DNA from: Bacteroidaceae bacterium | Lineage (GTDB): Bacteria; Bacteroidota; Bacteroidia; Bacteroidales; Bacteroidaceae | NCBI GenBank assembly: GCA_017448825.1 | Contig: JAFSKR010000056.1 | Coordinates: 1 to 55,257, forward strand | Reading direction: 5' to 3' | DNA: 55,257 nucleotides | Part shown: positions 24,790 to 33,436 of the stretch, one piece after another | Layout of the letters: every line of letters begins with the position of its first letter | Numbering within the stretch: the stretch's first letter is position 1 | Translations under genes and position numbers: made by a program | The notes under the pieces: generated by a model | What the model was told of the DNA's origin: nothing | Seen by the model: the letters and a program-made list of their open reading frames with translations, nothing else | The model's database searches: none

Positions 24790-25875
24790 ATGAGACGATT
24801 CATTTACATACTCATCACCTTCTGCATGGTGGGCACACTCACAGCCCAGCCTCAGAAGAGCCGCGTGCAGAACAACCGCACCACCGCCCAGAAGAAAACA
24901 ACCACCACTGATGCCGACCGTGCCAGCCTCATGTTCCCCACTGCTGTGGATGTGCCAGAAGACCCCACATGGCGTCGCGACATCTACCGTTCTATCGACC
25001 TCACCAAGGACGAGAACGCAGCACTCTACTATCCTGTTGAGCCACAAGGCGGCAGCATGAATCTGTTCACCCTGCTGTTCAAACTGCTCAACACTGGCAA
25101 GATACCTGCATACGAATACCAATTGGATGGTATCGAAAACTTCCAGCAGAGTAACCGAATGCACTTCAAGGATATGTTGGAGCGTCAGGACATCTTCTAC
25201 GAAGTGGATGGCAACACCATCAAGGTGGCACAGGGCGACATCCCCTCAGCCGAAGTGCTCTCCTACTACGTGAAGGAAAGCAGTTACTACGACCAGCACA
25301 CTGCCACCTACCACAGCCGTGTCACCGCTCTCTGCCCAGTGCTTCATCGCTCATCCGAAGAGTTCAGTTATGGTGACGTGCAGAAACGCCCCCTCTTTTG
25401 GGTGAAGTATGACGACATCAAAACCTATCTCAGCGGACAGGAAGTGATGACCAGCAACCTCAACAACGCCGCCCGTATGTCGATGGACGACTTCTTCTCC
25501 ACCAACCATTACCAAGGCGAAATCTACATGACCACCAACATGCAGAACAAGTCGCTCCAGCAGTATTGCGCCACCGACTCCCTCTTGAAGAAGGAACAAA
25601 GCCGCATCGAAAAGGAAATCACCGACTTCGAGGAACACATCTGGAAAGAACCCATCGATTCCCTCGAACAGGCGCGTCGTGACTCCATTGCCGCAGCCTC
25701 TGTCAAGGGCAAGAAAGGCAGAGCCAAAGCCAATGGCAGCGCATCTTCCTCCGCTGGACGTACAGCACGCCGAGGTTCCTCTGCTTCTGGCACCAAGAAA
25801 GAAAAATCCAGTGGTTCATCATCAAGTGGCGGCAACGGCACACCTCGCGTCTCGGTAAGAAGACAACGGCACTAA
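24790..25875 (+). CDS. gldN: T9SS protein GldN/PorN with basic Ser/Gly-rich tail
   Basis: 361 residues. Signal peptide ending 'TLTAQPQ', then the family core 'WRRDIYRSIDLTKDENAALYYPVEP', 'LFTLLFKLLNTGKIPAYEY', 'HFKDMLERQDIFYEVDG', and 'VLHRSSEEFSYGDVQKRPLFWVKYDDIKTYL'. GldN/PorN pairs with GldK in the periplasmic ring. From about residue 297 the protein turns into a Lys, Ser, Gly and Arg-rich low-complexity tail of some 65 residues. Last gene of the operon; a terminator follows at 25970. Confidence 0.94.
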   Translation: MRRFIYILITFCMVGTLTAQPQKSRVQNNRTTAQKKTTTTDADRASLMFPTAVDVPEDPTWRRDIYRSIDLTKDENAALYYPVEPQGGSMNLFTLLFKLLNTGKIPAYEYQLDGIENFQQSNRMHFKDMLERQDIFYEVDGNTIKVAQGDIPSAEVLSYYVKESSYYDQHTATYHSRVTALCPVLHRSSEEFSYGDVQKRPLFWVKYDDIKTYLSGQEVMTSNLNNAARMSMDDFFSTNHYQGEIYMTTNMQNKSLQQYCATDSLLKKEQSRIEKEITDFEEHIWKEPIDSLEQARRDSIAAASVKGKKGRAKANGSASSSAGRTARRGSSASGTKKEKSSGSSSSGGNGTPRVSVRRQRH

Positions 25876-25969
25876 CTCTCCTTTTCCATGGGGTGACTCA
25901 CGGTCATGCTCCTGACACGGAGAATAATGCCTCATCTGAAGTGATTGTTCTTCCTTTTTCACACCTTCA

Positions 25970-25999
25970 ACATCCACGATTTCAAGTGGATGTTTTTTT
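25970..25999 (+). terminator. Terminator of the porP-gldKLMN operon
   Basis: ACATCCAC (25970-25977) and GTGGATGT (25986-25993) form a perfect 8-bp stem with an eight-base loop, followed directly by a seven-T run. Confidence 0.85.
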
Positions 26000-26382
26000 G
26001 TGCGTGCTGCTTTCTTTTGCTTCCATTGGTCTATTCTTCCTCCTCCATCATGCCTATAGGGGTACCTTTTCCATCACCTCCTCTGACTCATGTTGGCAGC
26101 AACCGTTGTTGCGTGACTATGAGGAATCTCTTTCTTGTAGCCCTTTTTTTTGTCTGAAAAAGAGGTGGTAATTTTGCAGCGGCCTCCCCCAAAACAGTCG
26201 CCATGCCCCACCCCACATCCGAACGGGAATGAAACGTTGCCCAAACAGAAGGATAGTTCCTGAAAGATGAGTTGAAGGCTTTTTCTTTGCGGTGATTTTT
26301 GGAAAAAACGTCTCGTTCGCTTCGCGCAAGGTGCATGCACATCGTCATTGTTTATCCTTGTGTTCGGAAAAGCATAAATAAA

Positions 26383-26414
26383 TTTGTTATTTTTCTCACT
26401 TAATCGTATCTTTG
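26383..26414 (+). promoter_or_regulatory. Promoter of the alpha/beta hydrolase gene
   Basis: TTTG (26383-26386), 20-base spacer and TATCTTTG (26407-26414). Start predicted near 26421, about 48 bases before the natural ATG at 26469. Confidence 0.72.
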
Positions 26415-26504
26415 TGCCCGAAACGAATCTTTAACTTGAAAACTCACAAACTAAAAAAACAATAATATATGAAGAAAAAGGTTCTTTTATTGCTATGAGC
26501 ACTG

Positions 26505-28130
26505 GTGGGACTGGTGACCATGACTGCCGCCCAGGAGGAGCCTGGTGCCTATCAGGTGTATCATGAGACGGACACGGTCTGGAACTTTGGTTACCAGGGC
26601 CTGAATCTTTTCAGCCGCAAAATGCACCGCATCGATATTGCCTATCCTTCGACGGACAAGGACGGGAATGCGGTCACGCTAAGTGGTTATGTTTGCGTGC
26701 CCGATGAGGTGTATGGCGGTGCCATGCCTTGCGACGGTGTGATGCTCTACAATCACTTCACCCACACATTCGCGCAAGAGGCACCCACACGGGGCTATTC
26801 TATAGGCGAGGACTTGGTGATGGCGAATCCGCTCAAACCCAACTACATCGTGGTGTGCAGCGACTTCATCGGTTTTGGCCTGACTGCCGACCGTCCGCAG
26901 GTGTATTGCTACGGGGATGTGAACGGGCAGGCGAGCATTGACTGCTTGTTGGCAGCCCGCAAACTGCTGGACGAGCGTGGCATCAGTCAGGGCAAGTACC
27001 TCTTCAACGTGGGCATCTCTTCTGGTGGCTATGATGCCATCGCCACACAAAGGGTGCGCGACATGAAGTATCGGGATGAAATCCGCTTTGACAAGACCCT
27101 TGTGGGCGGTGTCCCCTTCGACTTGGAGGCGGCGTACGAGACATTCATCTCTGGGAAGGAAGATGCCTCCTGGTCTCCGACTTGCATGCCGATGGTGCTC
27201 GATCAGTATAACCGTCATGCCAACCTTGGGTTTACCTACGAACAGATGTTTACGGATCAGCTGGCCCCCCATTTCGAGGAGTGGTTCCTCAGCGGCAAGT
27301 ATTCCATGTCGGACTTGGGGAAACTGCTGGAAGGCAAGAAGCTGGTAGAGCTGGTACAACCTGAATTTCTGTCGGAGACTTCTCCTGAGTACAAGAAGTT
27401 CATTGCCGCCTCGAAAGAGCACAGCCTGGCCAATGGCTGGACTCCCGACTCGACGGCGAGCTACTATGTGCAGCACCTTACCCGCGACAAGGTGGTGCCC
27501 GCCAATTCAGGCCGCGAGTTCCTAAGCTTTCTGAACAATTTCGACTATGACGGCAAAAAGTGTCAAGGCTTCACCAAGTCTATCGTGCCTGAGCGCACCC
27601 GTCTGCAAACGAACTTCATCATCCCCTCGGAGAGCCACACGCTGGTGGGCGGCCTCGTCTATTTCCTGCATCTTGCCGCCACGCTCACAGCCTATCCGAT
27701 CCTTTATTACGACGACGAACTGAACACCTATTATGCCGACCTCATTGAGCCAGCCACCCTGATGGGCATCCTCAAACTGCTGGAATCGAAGGGCTACGAC
27801 GTGCGCGGCACAGTGAAGAAGCTCACGCAGGGAGACGGTTCGGCTGGCGGTGGCACCGACTTCTTCAGTATGCTTGCCACCATCAACGAGACCCTGACGA
27901 AGTACGGCACCAACCTCGAAGAAGTGCTGCAGATCGTGTCAGACTGCGGTGTGGAGTTGAACGACATCCTCGCGGTGTATCAATATCTGAACACCGACCC
28001 CGACCCTGCCGCTGAGAGCAAGATACGTCGGATTGCCTCCGACTCGGAAGAGCCTGTCGCAGAGCCGATGCTGATAGATTATTATCAGCAATATCTGAAG
28101 AACTGGGTGATAGAAAAAACTAAAAATTAA
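26505..28130 (+). CDS. Secreted alpha/beta hydrolase, signal peptide interrupted by TGA
   Basis: The natural start appears to be ATG 26469 (MKKKVLLLL), but codon ten is TGA (26496-26498); the frame then continues 'ALVGLVTMTAAQEEPGAY', the rest of a normal signal peptide. As written, only GTG 26505 could start the remaining 541 codons, without an intact signal. The body is an alpha/beta hydrolase: 'IDIAYPSTDKDGNAVTLSGYVCVP', 'NYIVVCSDFIGFG', the nucleophile elbow 'NVGISSGGYDA' and a later 'SESHTLVGG' His candidate. It resembles secreted lipase/peptidase-like proteins of Bacteroidales. Point mutation, readthrough or sequence error cannot be told apart here. Confidence 0.75.
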   Translation: MGLVTMTAAQEEPGAYQVYHETDTVWNFGYQGLNLFSRKMHRIDIAYPSTDKDGNAVTLSGYVCVPDEVYGGAMPCDGVMLYNHFTHTFAQEAPTRGYSIGEDLVMANPLKPNYIVVCSDFIGFGLTADRPQVYCYGDVNGQASIDCLLAARKLLDERGISQGKYLFNVGISSGGYDAIATQRVRDMKYRDEIRFDKTLVGGVPFDLEAAYETFISGKEDASWSPTCMPMVLDQYNRHANLGFTYEQMFTDQLAPHFEEWFLSGKYSMSDLGKLLEGKKLVELVQPEFLSETSPEYKKFIAASKEHSLANGWTPDSTASYYVQHLTRDKVVPANSGREFLSFLNNFDYDGKKCQGFTKSIVPERTRLQTNFIIPSESHTLVGGLVYFLHLAATLTAYPILYYDDELNTYYADLIEPATLMGILKLLESKGYDVRGTVKKLTQGDGSAGGGTDFFSMLATINETLTKYGTNLEEVLQIVSDCGVELNDILAVYQYLNTDPDPAAESKIRRIASDSEEPVAEPMLIDYYQQYLKNWVIEKTKN

Positions 28131-28206
28131 AAAACTAAAAACTAAAAGTTAAAGTTACCTCTGCCCCTCATTGACAAAACACCCTTTCACTTTTAGTTTT
28201 TAACTT
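28114..28206. repeat. Foldback repeat with AAAAACTAAAAGT ends, copy 1
   Basis: AAAAACTAAAAGT near the left and ACTTTTAGTTTTT at the right are perfect inverted ends around a core AAAGTTACCTCTGCC...TTGACA. The same element lies at 31975-32072. The left end overlaps the last codons of the hydrolase gene. Confidence 0.8.
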
Positions 28207-28216
28207 AAAAGATAGT

Positions 28217-29344
28217 ATGAAAAAGATACGACATACATTGGCAGCTTTCATGCTGGGCTGCATCTCCGCCTTTGCCGGTGAAGAACCAAAGACGAACTCC
28301 ACTTTCAGCATTGTTTCACTCAATGTTGACGGACTGCCAGGCAAGTTGGCATTCATCCCCGTGAACTCCGATGGTCCCATGTCGGCAGGCAGTGAGCGCA
28401 TCAGCGAATACCTCGCAAACCTGAACTGCGATATCCTCTGTCTGCAGGAAGACTTCAATTACCGCATGGAAATCTGGTCACGCCTCTTCGCCAACTATCA
28501 GCACGACGAGTGGTCGGGCGGCATCATCTACGAAGACCGCGAGATAGACTTTGCCCACTTGCAGAATCTAAAGTTCGAGTGCGACGGACTCAACACTGTG
28601 TGGCGCAACAACATTCAGTCCGACAGCTACGAGCGTGTGCCCTGGCAAAAAAGCTTCGGCAAGTTCAGCCACGACTTCGACGACATCATCACCAAGGGAT
28701 TCCGCTGCCACGAGCTAACCCTCTCCGACGGCAATCAAATCGTTGTGTACAACATGCACATGGATGCCAGCTCGAATCGTGACGAGAAGAAAGGCAACGA
28801 CGGCAAAGACCGTGAGGCACGCATCTCTCAGTGGCAGCAGTTACGCGACCACATCCTGGAGCATCTTGACCAACGTCCCGTCATCGTCGTAGGCGACATG
28901 AACAGCTACTACCACCGCGACGACTTCAAGACAGAGTTCATCGATGCCATAACCACGACAGGACGCGCCACCGTCAGCGATGCATGGATTGAGAAGTACA
29001 ACAAGGGCATCTATCCTGAAATGGGCAGTGAACCATTGGAGAAAGAAACACTCGACAAGGCACTCTACATCAACCCCACCGACGGTAATAGTGTGGAACT
29101 GGTCAATGTTTCCATCGACCTGAGCAATTATCTGTACAACGATAAGCCCCTTGGCGACCACTATCCCCTCATCGCCACGTTCCGCTACATCTCCTCCTAC
29201 GAACAAGGTGCTACCCGCATCAACCAGACTGCCGCCGATGCCAATGGCGCTACCCCAGAAGCCTACGACCTGTCGGGTCGTCCTGTGGATGCCACCCACA
29301 AGGGCATCGCAATCACCAAACAGGGGAAGTTCCTCAAGAAATAG
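28217..29344 (+). CDS. Secreted endonuclease/exonuclease/phosphatase-family protein with sorting-like tail
   Basis: 375 residues. Signal peptide (MKKIRHTLAAFMLGCISAFA), then the EEP fold: 'FSIVSLNVDGLPG', 'NCDILCLQEDFNY', 'VVYNMHMDASS', 'RPVIVVGDMNSYYHRDD', and the final 'LGDHYPLIATF' His motif. Metal-dependent phosphodiesterases of this superfamily include sphingomyelinases and nucleases; the 'SLNVDGLPG' start is more like the sphingomyelinase/phosphatase branch. The C-terminus 'AYDLSGRPVDATHKGIAITKQGKFLKK' has the pattern of a Prevotella C-terminal sorting domain. Substrate unknown. Confidence 0.82.
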   Translation: MKKIRHTLAAFMLGCISAFAGEEPKTNSTFSIVSLNVDGLPGKLAFIPVNSDGPMSAGSERISEYLANLNCDILCLQEDFNYRMEIWSRLFANYQHDEWSGGIIYEDREIDFAHLQNLKFECDGLNTVWRNNIQSDSYERVPWQKSFGKFSHDFDDIITKGFRCHELTLSDGNQIVVYNMHMDASSNRDEKKGNDGKDREARISQWQQLRDHILEHLDQRPVIVVGDMNSYYHRDDFKTEFIDAITTTGRATVSDAWIEKYNKGIYPEMGSEPLEKETLDKALYINPTDGNSVELVNVSIDLSNYLYNDKPLGDHYPLIATFRYISSYEQGATRINQTAADANGATPEAYDLSGRPVDATHKGIAITKQGKFLKK

Positions 29345-29388
29345 GATAAGTGGCTTCTTCTTTTTGCAAAATCAAGCCTGAATATAGG

Positions 29389-29423
29389 AAAAGCCTTGGG
29401 GTCGAGTGACTTTAGGGCTTTTT
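29389..29423 (+). terminator. Terminator between the EEP gene and thrA
   Basis: AAAAGCCT (29389-29396) pairs with AGGGCTTTT (29414-29422, one bulge). The T-rich end runs directly into the -33 element of the thrA promoter. Confidence 0.55.
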
Positions 29424-29424
29424 C

Positions 29425-29458
29425 TTTGTGGTGGTTTCGTGAAAAAGTCGTATCTTTG
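29425..29458 (+). promoter_or_regulatory. thr operon promoter
   Basis: TTTG (29425-29428), 22-base spacer and TATCTTTG (29451-29458). Start predicted near 29465, about 20 bases before the thrA ATG, so there is no room for an attenuation leader peptide. Confidence 0.65.
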
Positions 29459-29484
29459 TGCCCGATATTGTATTTTGAGCATAT

Positions 29485-31971
29485 ATGAAGGTATTGAAGT
29501 TTGGCGGAACCTCGGTGGGTTCCGTGGAGAGTATTCTCAATTTGAAAAAGATTGTGGAGGCGTGCGACGGGCCTGTCGTGGTGGTCGTGTCGGCTCTCGG
29601 TGGAATAACCGATCAATTGATTCACACGTCAAAACTGGCTGTGTCGGGCGACATTGCCTATTTGACGGCTTACAACGAGATGGTGGAACGCCATCATCAG
29701 ATGATTGACACCATTATCACAGACACAACGAAGAAGGAAAAACTGCTTGCCACCGTGGATGAACTGCTGGGACAACTGAAAAGCATCTATCAGGGTGTAT
29801 ATCTGATTGGTGACCTCAGTGAAAAGACCAGCAACGTGATTGTGTCTTACGGAGAGCGCATTTCAAGCAATATCGTTGCCACATTGATTGACAACGCCCA
29901 ATGGTATAATTCTCTGGAGTTTATCAAGACGAAGCATAAGCAGGGCAGAAACCTGTACAGCAACTCTATCAGCACACCGCTCATTCTGGAGGCTTTCAAG
30001 GATTTCAAGGCGGGGAAGGCAGACCATAAGGTGTGCTTGGCTCCTGGATTTATCGCGACTGACAGCCTGACAGGAGAGGTGACGAACCTTGGTCGTGGTG
30101 GTTCAGACTATACGGCAGCCATCTTGGCAGCCGCATTGGATGCCGAGGTTCTGGAAATCTGGACGGATGTGTCAGGTTTCATGACAGCCGACCCTCGTGT
30201 CATCAACAACGCATATCCTATTGACAAGCTTTCTTACGTGGAGGCGACGGAATTGTGCAACTTCGGGGCAAAGGTGGTGTATCCTCCGACGATTTATCCC
30301 GTATGTGTGAAGAGCATCCCCATTCTCATCAAGAACACTTTTCACCCCGAAGACAAGGGTACCATTATCACGAATTTGGTGGAAGGTGACGACAATGGTC
30401 GTGCCATCAAGGGCATCTCGTCCATCAACAACACATCGCTCATCACGGTGAGCGGTCTGTCGATGGTGGGTGTGATTGGTGTGAATCGCCGCATCTTCAC
30501 GACATTGGCAGAAAACGGCATCAGCGTGTTCATGGTGAGCCAAGCAAGTTCGGAGAACAGCACATCTATTGGTGTGACGGATGACGACGTTGACCGTGCA
30601 TGCGAGGTGCTGAACCACGAGTTTGCCAAGGAAATAGAGATGGGTGCGATGTATAAGATGAAGTTGGAGCGCGACTTGGCAACGGTGGCAATTGTGGGAG
30701 AGAACATGAAGCACACACCTGGTATTGCAGGAAAGCTGTTTGGCACGCTGGGCAGGAACGGCATCAGTGTGATTGCCTGTGCGCAAGGAGCGAGCGAGAC
30801 AAACATCTCGTTTGTGGTGGAGCGGAAGAGCTTGAGAAAGTCGCTGAACGTAATCCACGACTCATTCTTCTTGTCAGAATATCAAGTGCTGAATGTCTTC
30901 CTGTGTGGTGTCGGCACAGTCGGTGGAAGCCTGTTGGAGCAAATTGCAGGTCAACGTCAGAAGTTGATGAAGGAACGAAATCTGAAAATTAACGTGGTGG
31001 GTATTGCCAGCGGACATAATGCTGTGTTCAACCGTGACGGTATCGACTTGGCACAATTTGAAGAGAATGGGGGTTTCTCCATACAAAAATTGCGCAAGAG
31101 CCTGAAAGCGGCAGAGCCAAGTAATATCAAGCGACTGAAAGAAGAGGTTATCGGCATGAACATCTTCAACAGCGTCTTTGTGGATTGCACAGCGAGTGCA
31201 GAGGTGGCGAATCTCTATGAGGCTTTCCTCAGCAACAACATCTCGGTGGTGGCTGCCAACAAGGTGGCTGCATCAAGCGACTATGCGAATTATGCAACAC
31301 TGAAAGCAACTGCCCGTAAACGTGGCGTGAAATATCTCTTCGAGACCAATGTGGGTGCAGGACTTCCCATCATCAACACCATCAACGACCTCATCAACTC
31401 AGGCGACAAGATTCTGAAACTGGAGGCTGTGCTGAGTGGCACGTTGAACTTCATCTTCAACACCATTAGTGCACAAGTGCCTTTCAGCGAGACGGTGCGC
31501 CTGGCGAAAGAACAGGGCTATTCGGAACCCGACCCTCGAATTGACTTGAGCGGCAAGGATGTGGTGAGGAAGTTGGTCATCCTGTCTCGTGAAGCTGGTT
31601 ACAAGATGAATCAGGAAGATGTGGAGAAGCAGTTGTTCATTCCACAGTCGTTCTTTGACGGCACATTGGAGGACTTCTGGAAGAACCTCCCCTCGCTGGA
31701 TGAGCAATTTGAGGAAGAACGCCAAGAGGTGGAGGCTGCCCATCAGCATTGGAAGTTTGTGGCAAAACTGGAGAATGGGAAAGGCAGTGTGTCCCTACAA
31801 CGTGTGGGTGAGCACCATCCTTTCTACGACCTTGAAGGCTCGAACAATATCATCCTCATAACAACGGAACGTTACAACCAGTACCCAATGCTGATTCAGG
31901 GCTATGGTGCTGGTGCATCGGTGACGGCTGCCGGTGTGTTTGCAGACATCATGAGTATAGCAAATATCTAA
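29485..31971 (+). CDS. thrA: Bifunctional aspartokinase/homoserine dehydrogenase
   Basis: 828 residues, the usual length for the fused enzyme. N-terminal kinase with 'KFGGTSVGS' (residues 3-11) and 'GRGGSDYTAAILAAAL', then a pair of ACT domains ('ITVSGLSMVGVIGVNRRIF', 'VAIVGENMKHTPGIAGKLF') that normally mediate threonine feedback inhibition, then homoserine dehydrogenase from about residue 465 ('VFLCGVGTVGGSLLEQI', 'NVGAGLPIINTINDLINSGD', 'SEPDPRIDLSGKDVVRKLVIL'). It catalyses the first and third steps from aspartate toward threonine and methionine. It heads the thr gene cluster. Confidence 0.97.
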   Translation: MKVLKFGGTSVGSVESILNLKKIVEACDGPVVVVVSALGGITDQLIHTSKLAVSGDIAYLTAYNEMVERHHQMIDTIITDTTKKEKLLATVDELLGQLKSIYQGVYLIGDLSEKTSNVIVSYGERISSNIVATLIDNAQWYNSLEFIKTKHKQGRNLYSNSISTPLILEAFKDFKAGKADHKVCLAPGFIATDSLTGEVTNLGRGGSDYTAAILAAALDAEVLEIWTDVSGFMTADPRVINNAYPIDKLSYVEATELCNFGAKVVYPPTIYPVCVKSIPILIKNTFHPEDKGTIITNLVEGDDNGRAIKGISSINNTSLITVSGLSMVGVIGVNRRIFTTLAENGISVFMVSQASSENSTSIGVTDDDVDRACEVLNHEFAKEIEMGAMYKMKLERDLATVAIVGENMKHTPGIAGKLFGTLGRNGISVIACAQGASETNISFVVERKSLRKSLNVIHDSFFLSEYQVLNVFLCGVGTVGGSLLEQIAGQRQKLMKERNLKINVVGIASGHNAVFNRDGIDLAQFEENGGFSIQKLRKSLKAAEPSNIKRLKEEVIGMNIFNSVFVDCTASAEVANLYEAFLSNNISVVAANKVAASSDYANYATLKATARKRGVKYLFETNVGAGLPIINTINDLINSGDKILKLEAVLSGTLNFIFNTISAQVPFSETVRLAKEQGYSEPDPRIDLSGKDVVRKLVILSREAGYKMNQEDVEKQLFIPQSFFDGTLEDFWKNLPSLDEQFEEERQEVEAAHQHWKFVAKLENGKGSVSLQRVGEHHPFYDLEGSNNIILITTERYNQYPMLIQGYGAGASVTAAGVFADIMSIANI

Positions 31972-31974
31972 GGT

Positions 31975-32072
31975 AAAAACTAAAAGTTGAAAACTAAAAA
32001 CTATAAACTAAAAGTTAAAGTTACCTCTGCCTCCTGTTGACAGAACTTTCTCTCACTTCTAGTTTTTAACTT
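31975..32072. repeat. Foldback repeat with AAAAACTAAAAGT ends, copy 2
   Basis: Second copy of the 28114-28206 element, filling most of the gap between thrA and the homoserine kinase-like gene. Confidence 0.8.
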
Positions 32073-32095
32073 ATACCTTTTTAGCGAAGCGATAT

Positions 32096-33436
32096 ATGAA
32101 GCACATTATCATATTAGGCGACGGAATGGCGGATTGGCCCGTGGAATCGCTCGGGAACAAGACGCTGCTACAGTATGCCAACACTCCTTACATGGATTTG
32201 TTGGCAAAGAGAGGACGTTGCGGTATGTTGAAGACGGTGCAGGATGGCTTCCATCCAGGCAGCGAAGTGGCTAATTCGAGCATCTTGGGTTATGACCAGA
32301 ATGAAGTATATGAAGGACGCGGTCCCTTGGAGGCTGCGAGCATCGGTGTGAAGTTGGCTCCTGATGATATGGCGATTCGTTGCAATATCATTTGCATAGA
32401 AGGTGACCATATCAAGAACCACTCGTGCGGAAGGTTGGAGACAGAAGAGGGCGATGTGCTCATCAAATACTTGCAGGAACATTTGGCGAATGACCCCGAA
32501 GTGGTGGGGAAGTACGGTAACGTAGTACATTTCTATACAGGTGTGCAGTATCGGAACTTGCTGGTTATCAATGGTGGAAGCAAGCACATTCTGTGTACAC
32601 CACCACATGATGTGCCGCTGCAACCATGGCAACCATTGTTGGTGAAGCCTGACATGGAAGCGGAGAGGAAGGATGAACGCAAAACGAAACTGAGTGCGAC
32701 AGAAACTGCTGAGTTGTTGAATGTGCTGATACTGAAATCGCAAGAGCTGTTAAAAGAGCATCCGCTGAATACCCAACGTGTTGCTGAAGGGAAAGACCCA
32801 GCTAACTCTATTTGGCCGTGGGCAGGAGGGTATCGTCCCCACATGGTGCCGCTGACGAAAACTTTTCCACAGATCAAACGTGGAGCAGTCATTACGGCGG
32901 TTGACCTCATCAGAGGCATTGGCACGTTGGCAGGATTGCGTGTCATAGATGTGCCTGGTGCAACAGGACTCTACGACACCAACTATGAGGGCAAGGCACA
33001 GGCTGCCATTGAGGCATTGAAAACAGATGACTTCGTATATCTGCACATCGAAGCCTCTGACGAGGCAGGACATGACGGCGACCTCGAACTGAAACTCAAG
33101 ACCATTGAGAACCTTGATAGTCGTGCCATCAAACCCATATATGAGGAGGTGAAAAATTGGGGCAAGGCGGGTACGTCAACGGCTGACATGGAACCTGTTG
33201 CCATTGCTGTGCTGCCTGACCATCCGACACCAATAGCACATCGGACACATACCAACGAGCCGATTCCTTTCCTCATTTATGCTCCTGGTATCGAGGCGGA
33301 CGATGTGAAGGTGTTCGACGAGGATGCTTGCAAGAATGGTGCATACGGGTCGTTAGAAAAGGATGGGTTTATTAAGGAATTCATGAAGACCCCCTCCTCA
33401 CTCCCCCTGAATGGGGAGGATGGCTACCATCAATAA
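32096..33436 (+). CDS. Phosphoglycerate mutase-like protein, proposed homoserine kinase
   Basis: 446 residues of the archaeal-type cofactor-independent phosphoglycerate mutase (ApgM) fold: 'ILGDGMADWPVESLGNKT' (metal site), 'GSEVANSSILGYD' (nucleophilic Ser), 'YLHIEASDEAGHDGD' and 'AVLPDHPTPIAHRTHTNEPIPF'. In bacteria this subgroup sits between homoserine dehydrogenase and threonine synthase genes and is called a proposed homoserine kinase. Here no GHMP-type thrB is present and the gene lies exactly between thrA and thrC, so homoserine phosphorylation is the likely role. The last residues (from KTPSSLPLNGE on) are encoded by an inserted 136-bp repeat. Confidence 0.88.
   Translation: MKHIIILGDGMADWPVESLGNKTLLQYANTPYMDLLAKRGRCGMLKTVQDGFHPGSEVANSSILGYDQNEVYEGRGPLEAASIGVKLAPDDMAIRCNIICIEGDHIKNHSCGRLETEEGDVLIKYLQEHLANDPEVVGKYGNVVHFYTGVQYRNLLVINGGSKHILCTPPHDVPLQPWQPLLVKPDMEAERKDERKTKLSATETAELLNVLILKSQELLKEHPLNTQRVAEGKDPANSIWPWAGGYRPHMVPLTKTFPQIKRGAVITAVDLIRGIGTLAGLRVIDVPGATGLYDTNYEGKAQAAIEALKTDDFVYLHIEASDEAGHDGDLELKLKTIENLDSRAIKPIYEEVKNWGKAGTSTADMEPVAIAVLPDHPTPIAHRTHTNEPIPFLIYAPGIEADDVKVFDEDACKNGAYGSLEKDGFIKEFMKTPSSLPLNGEDGYHQ

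Larger units (their letters stand above)
25876..26468. other. Gene-free stretch after the T9SS operon
   Basis: It contains the operon terminator at 25970-25999 and the promoter of the next gene at 26383-26414. A segment near 26278-26315 (GGCTTTTTCTTTGCGGTGAT...) resembles the sequence just upstream of thrA (29416-29450). Open frames here look like chance. Confidence 0.6.

Noticed and set aside
25893-26171. 92-codon frame after gldN
   Set aside because: It runs through the operon terminator and has no recognisable start or domain.
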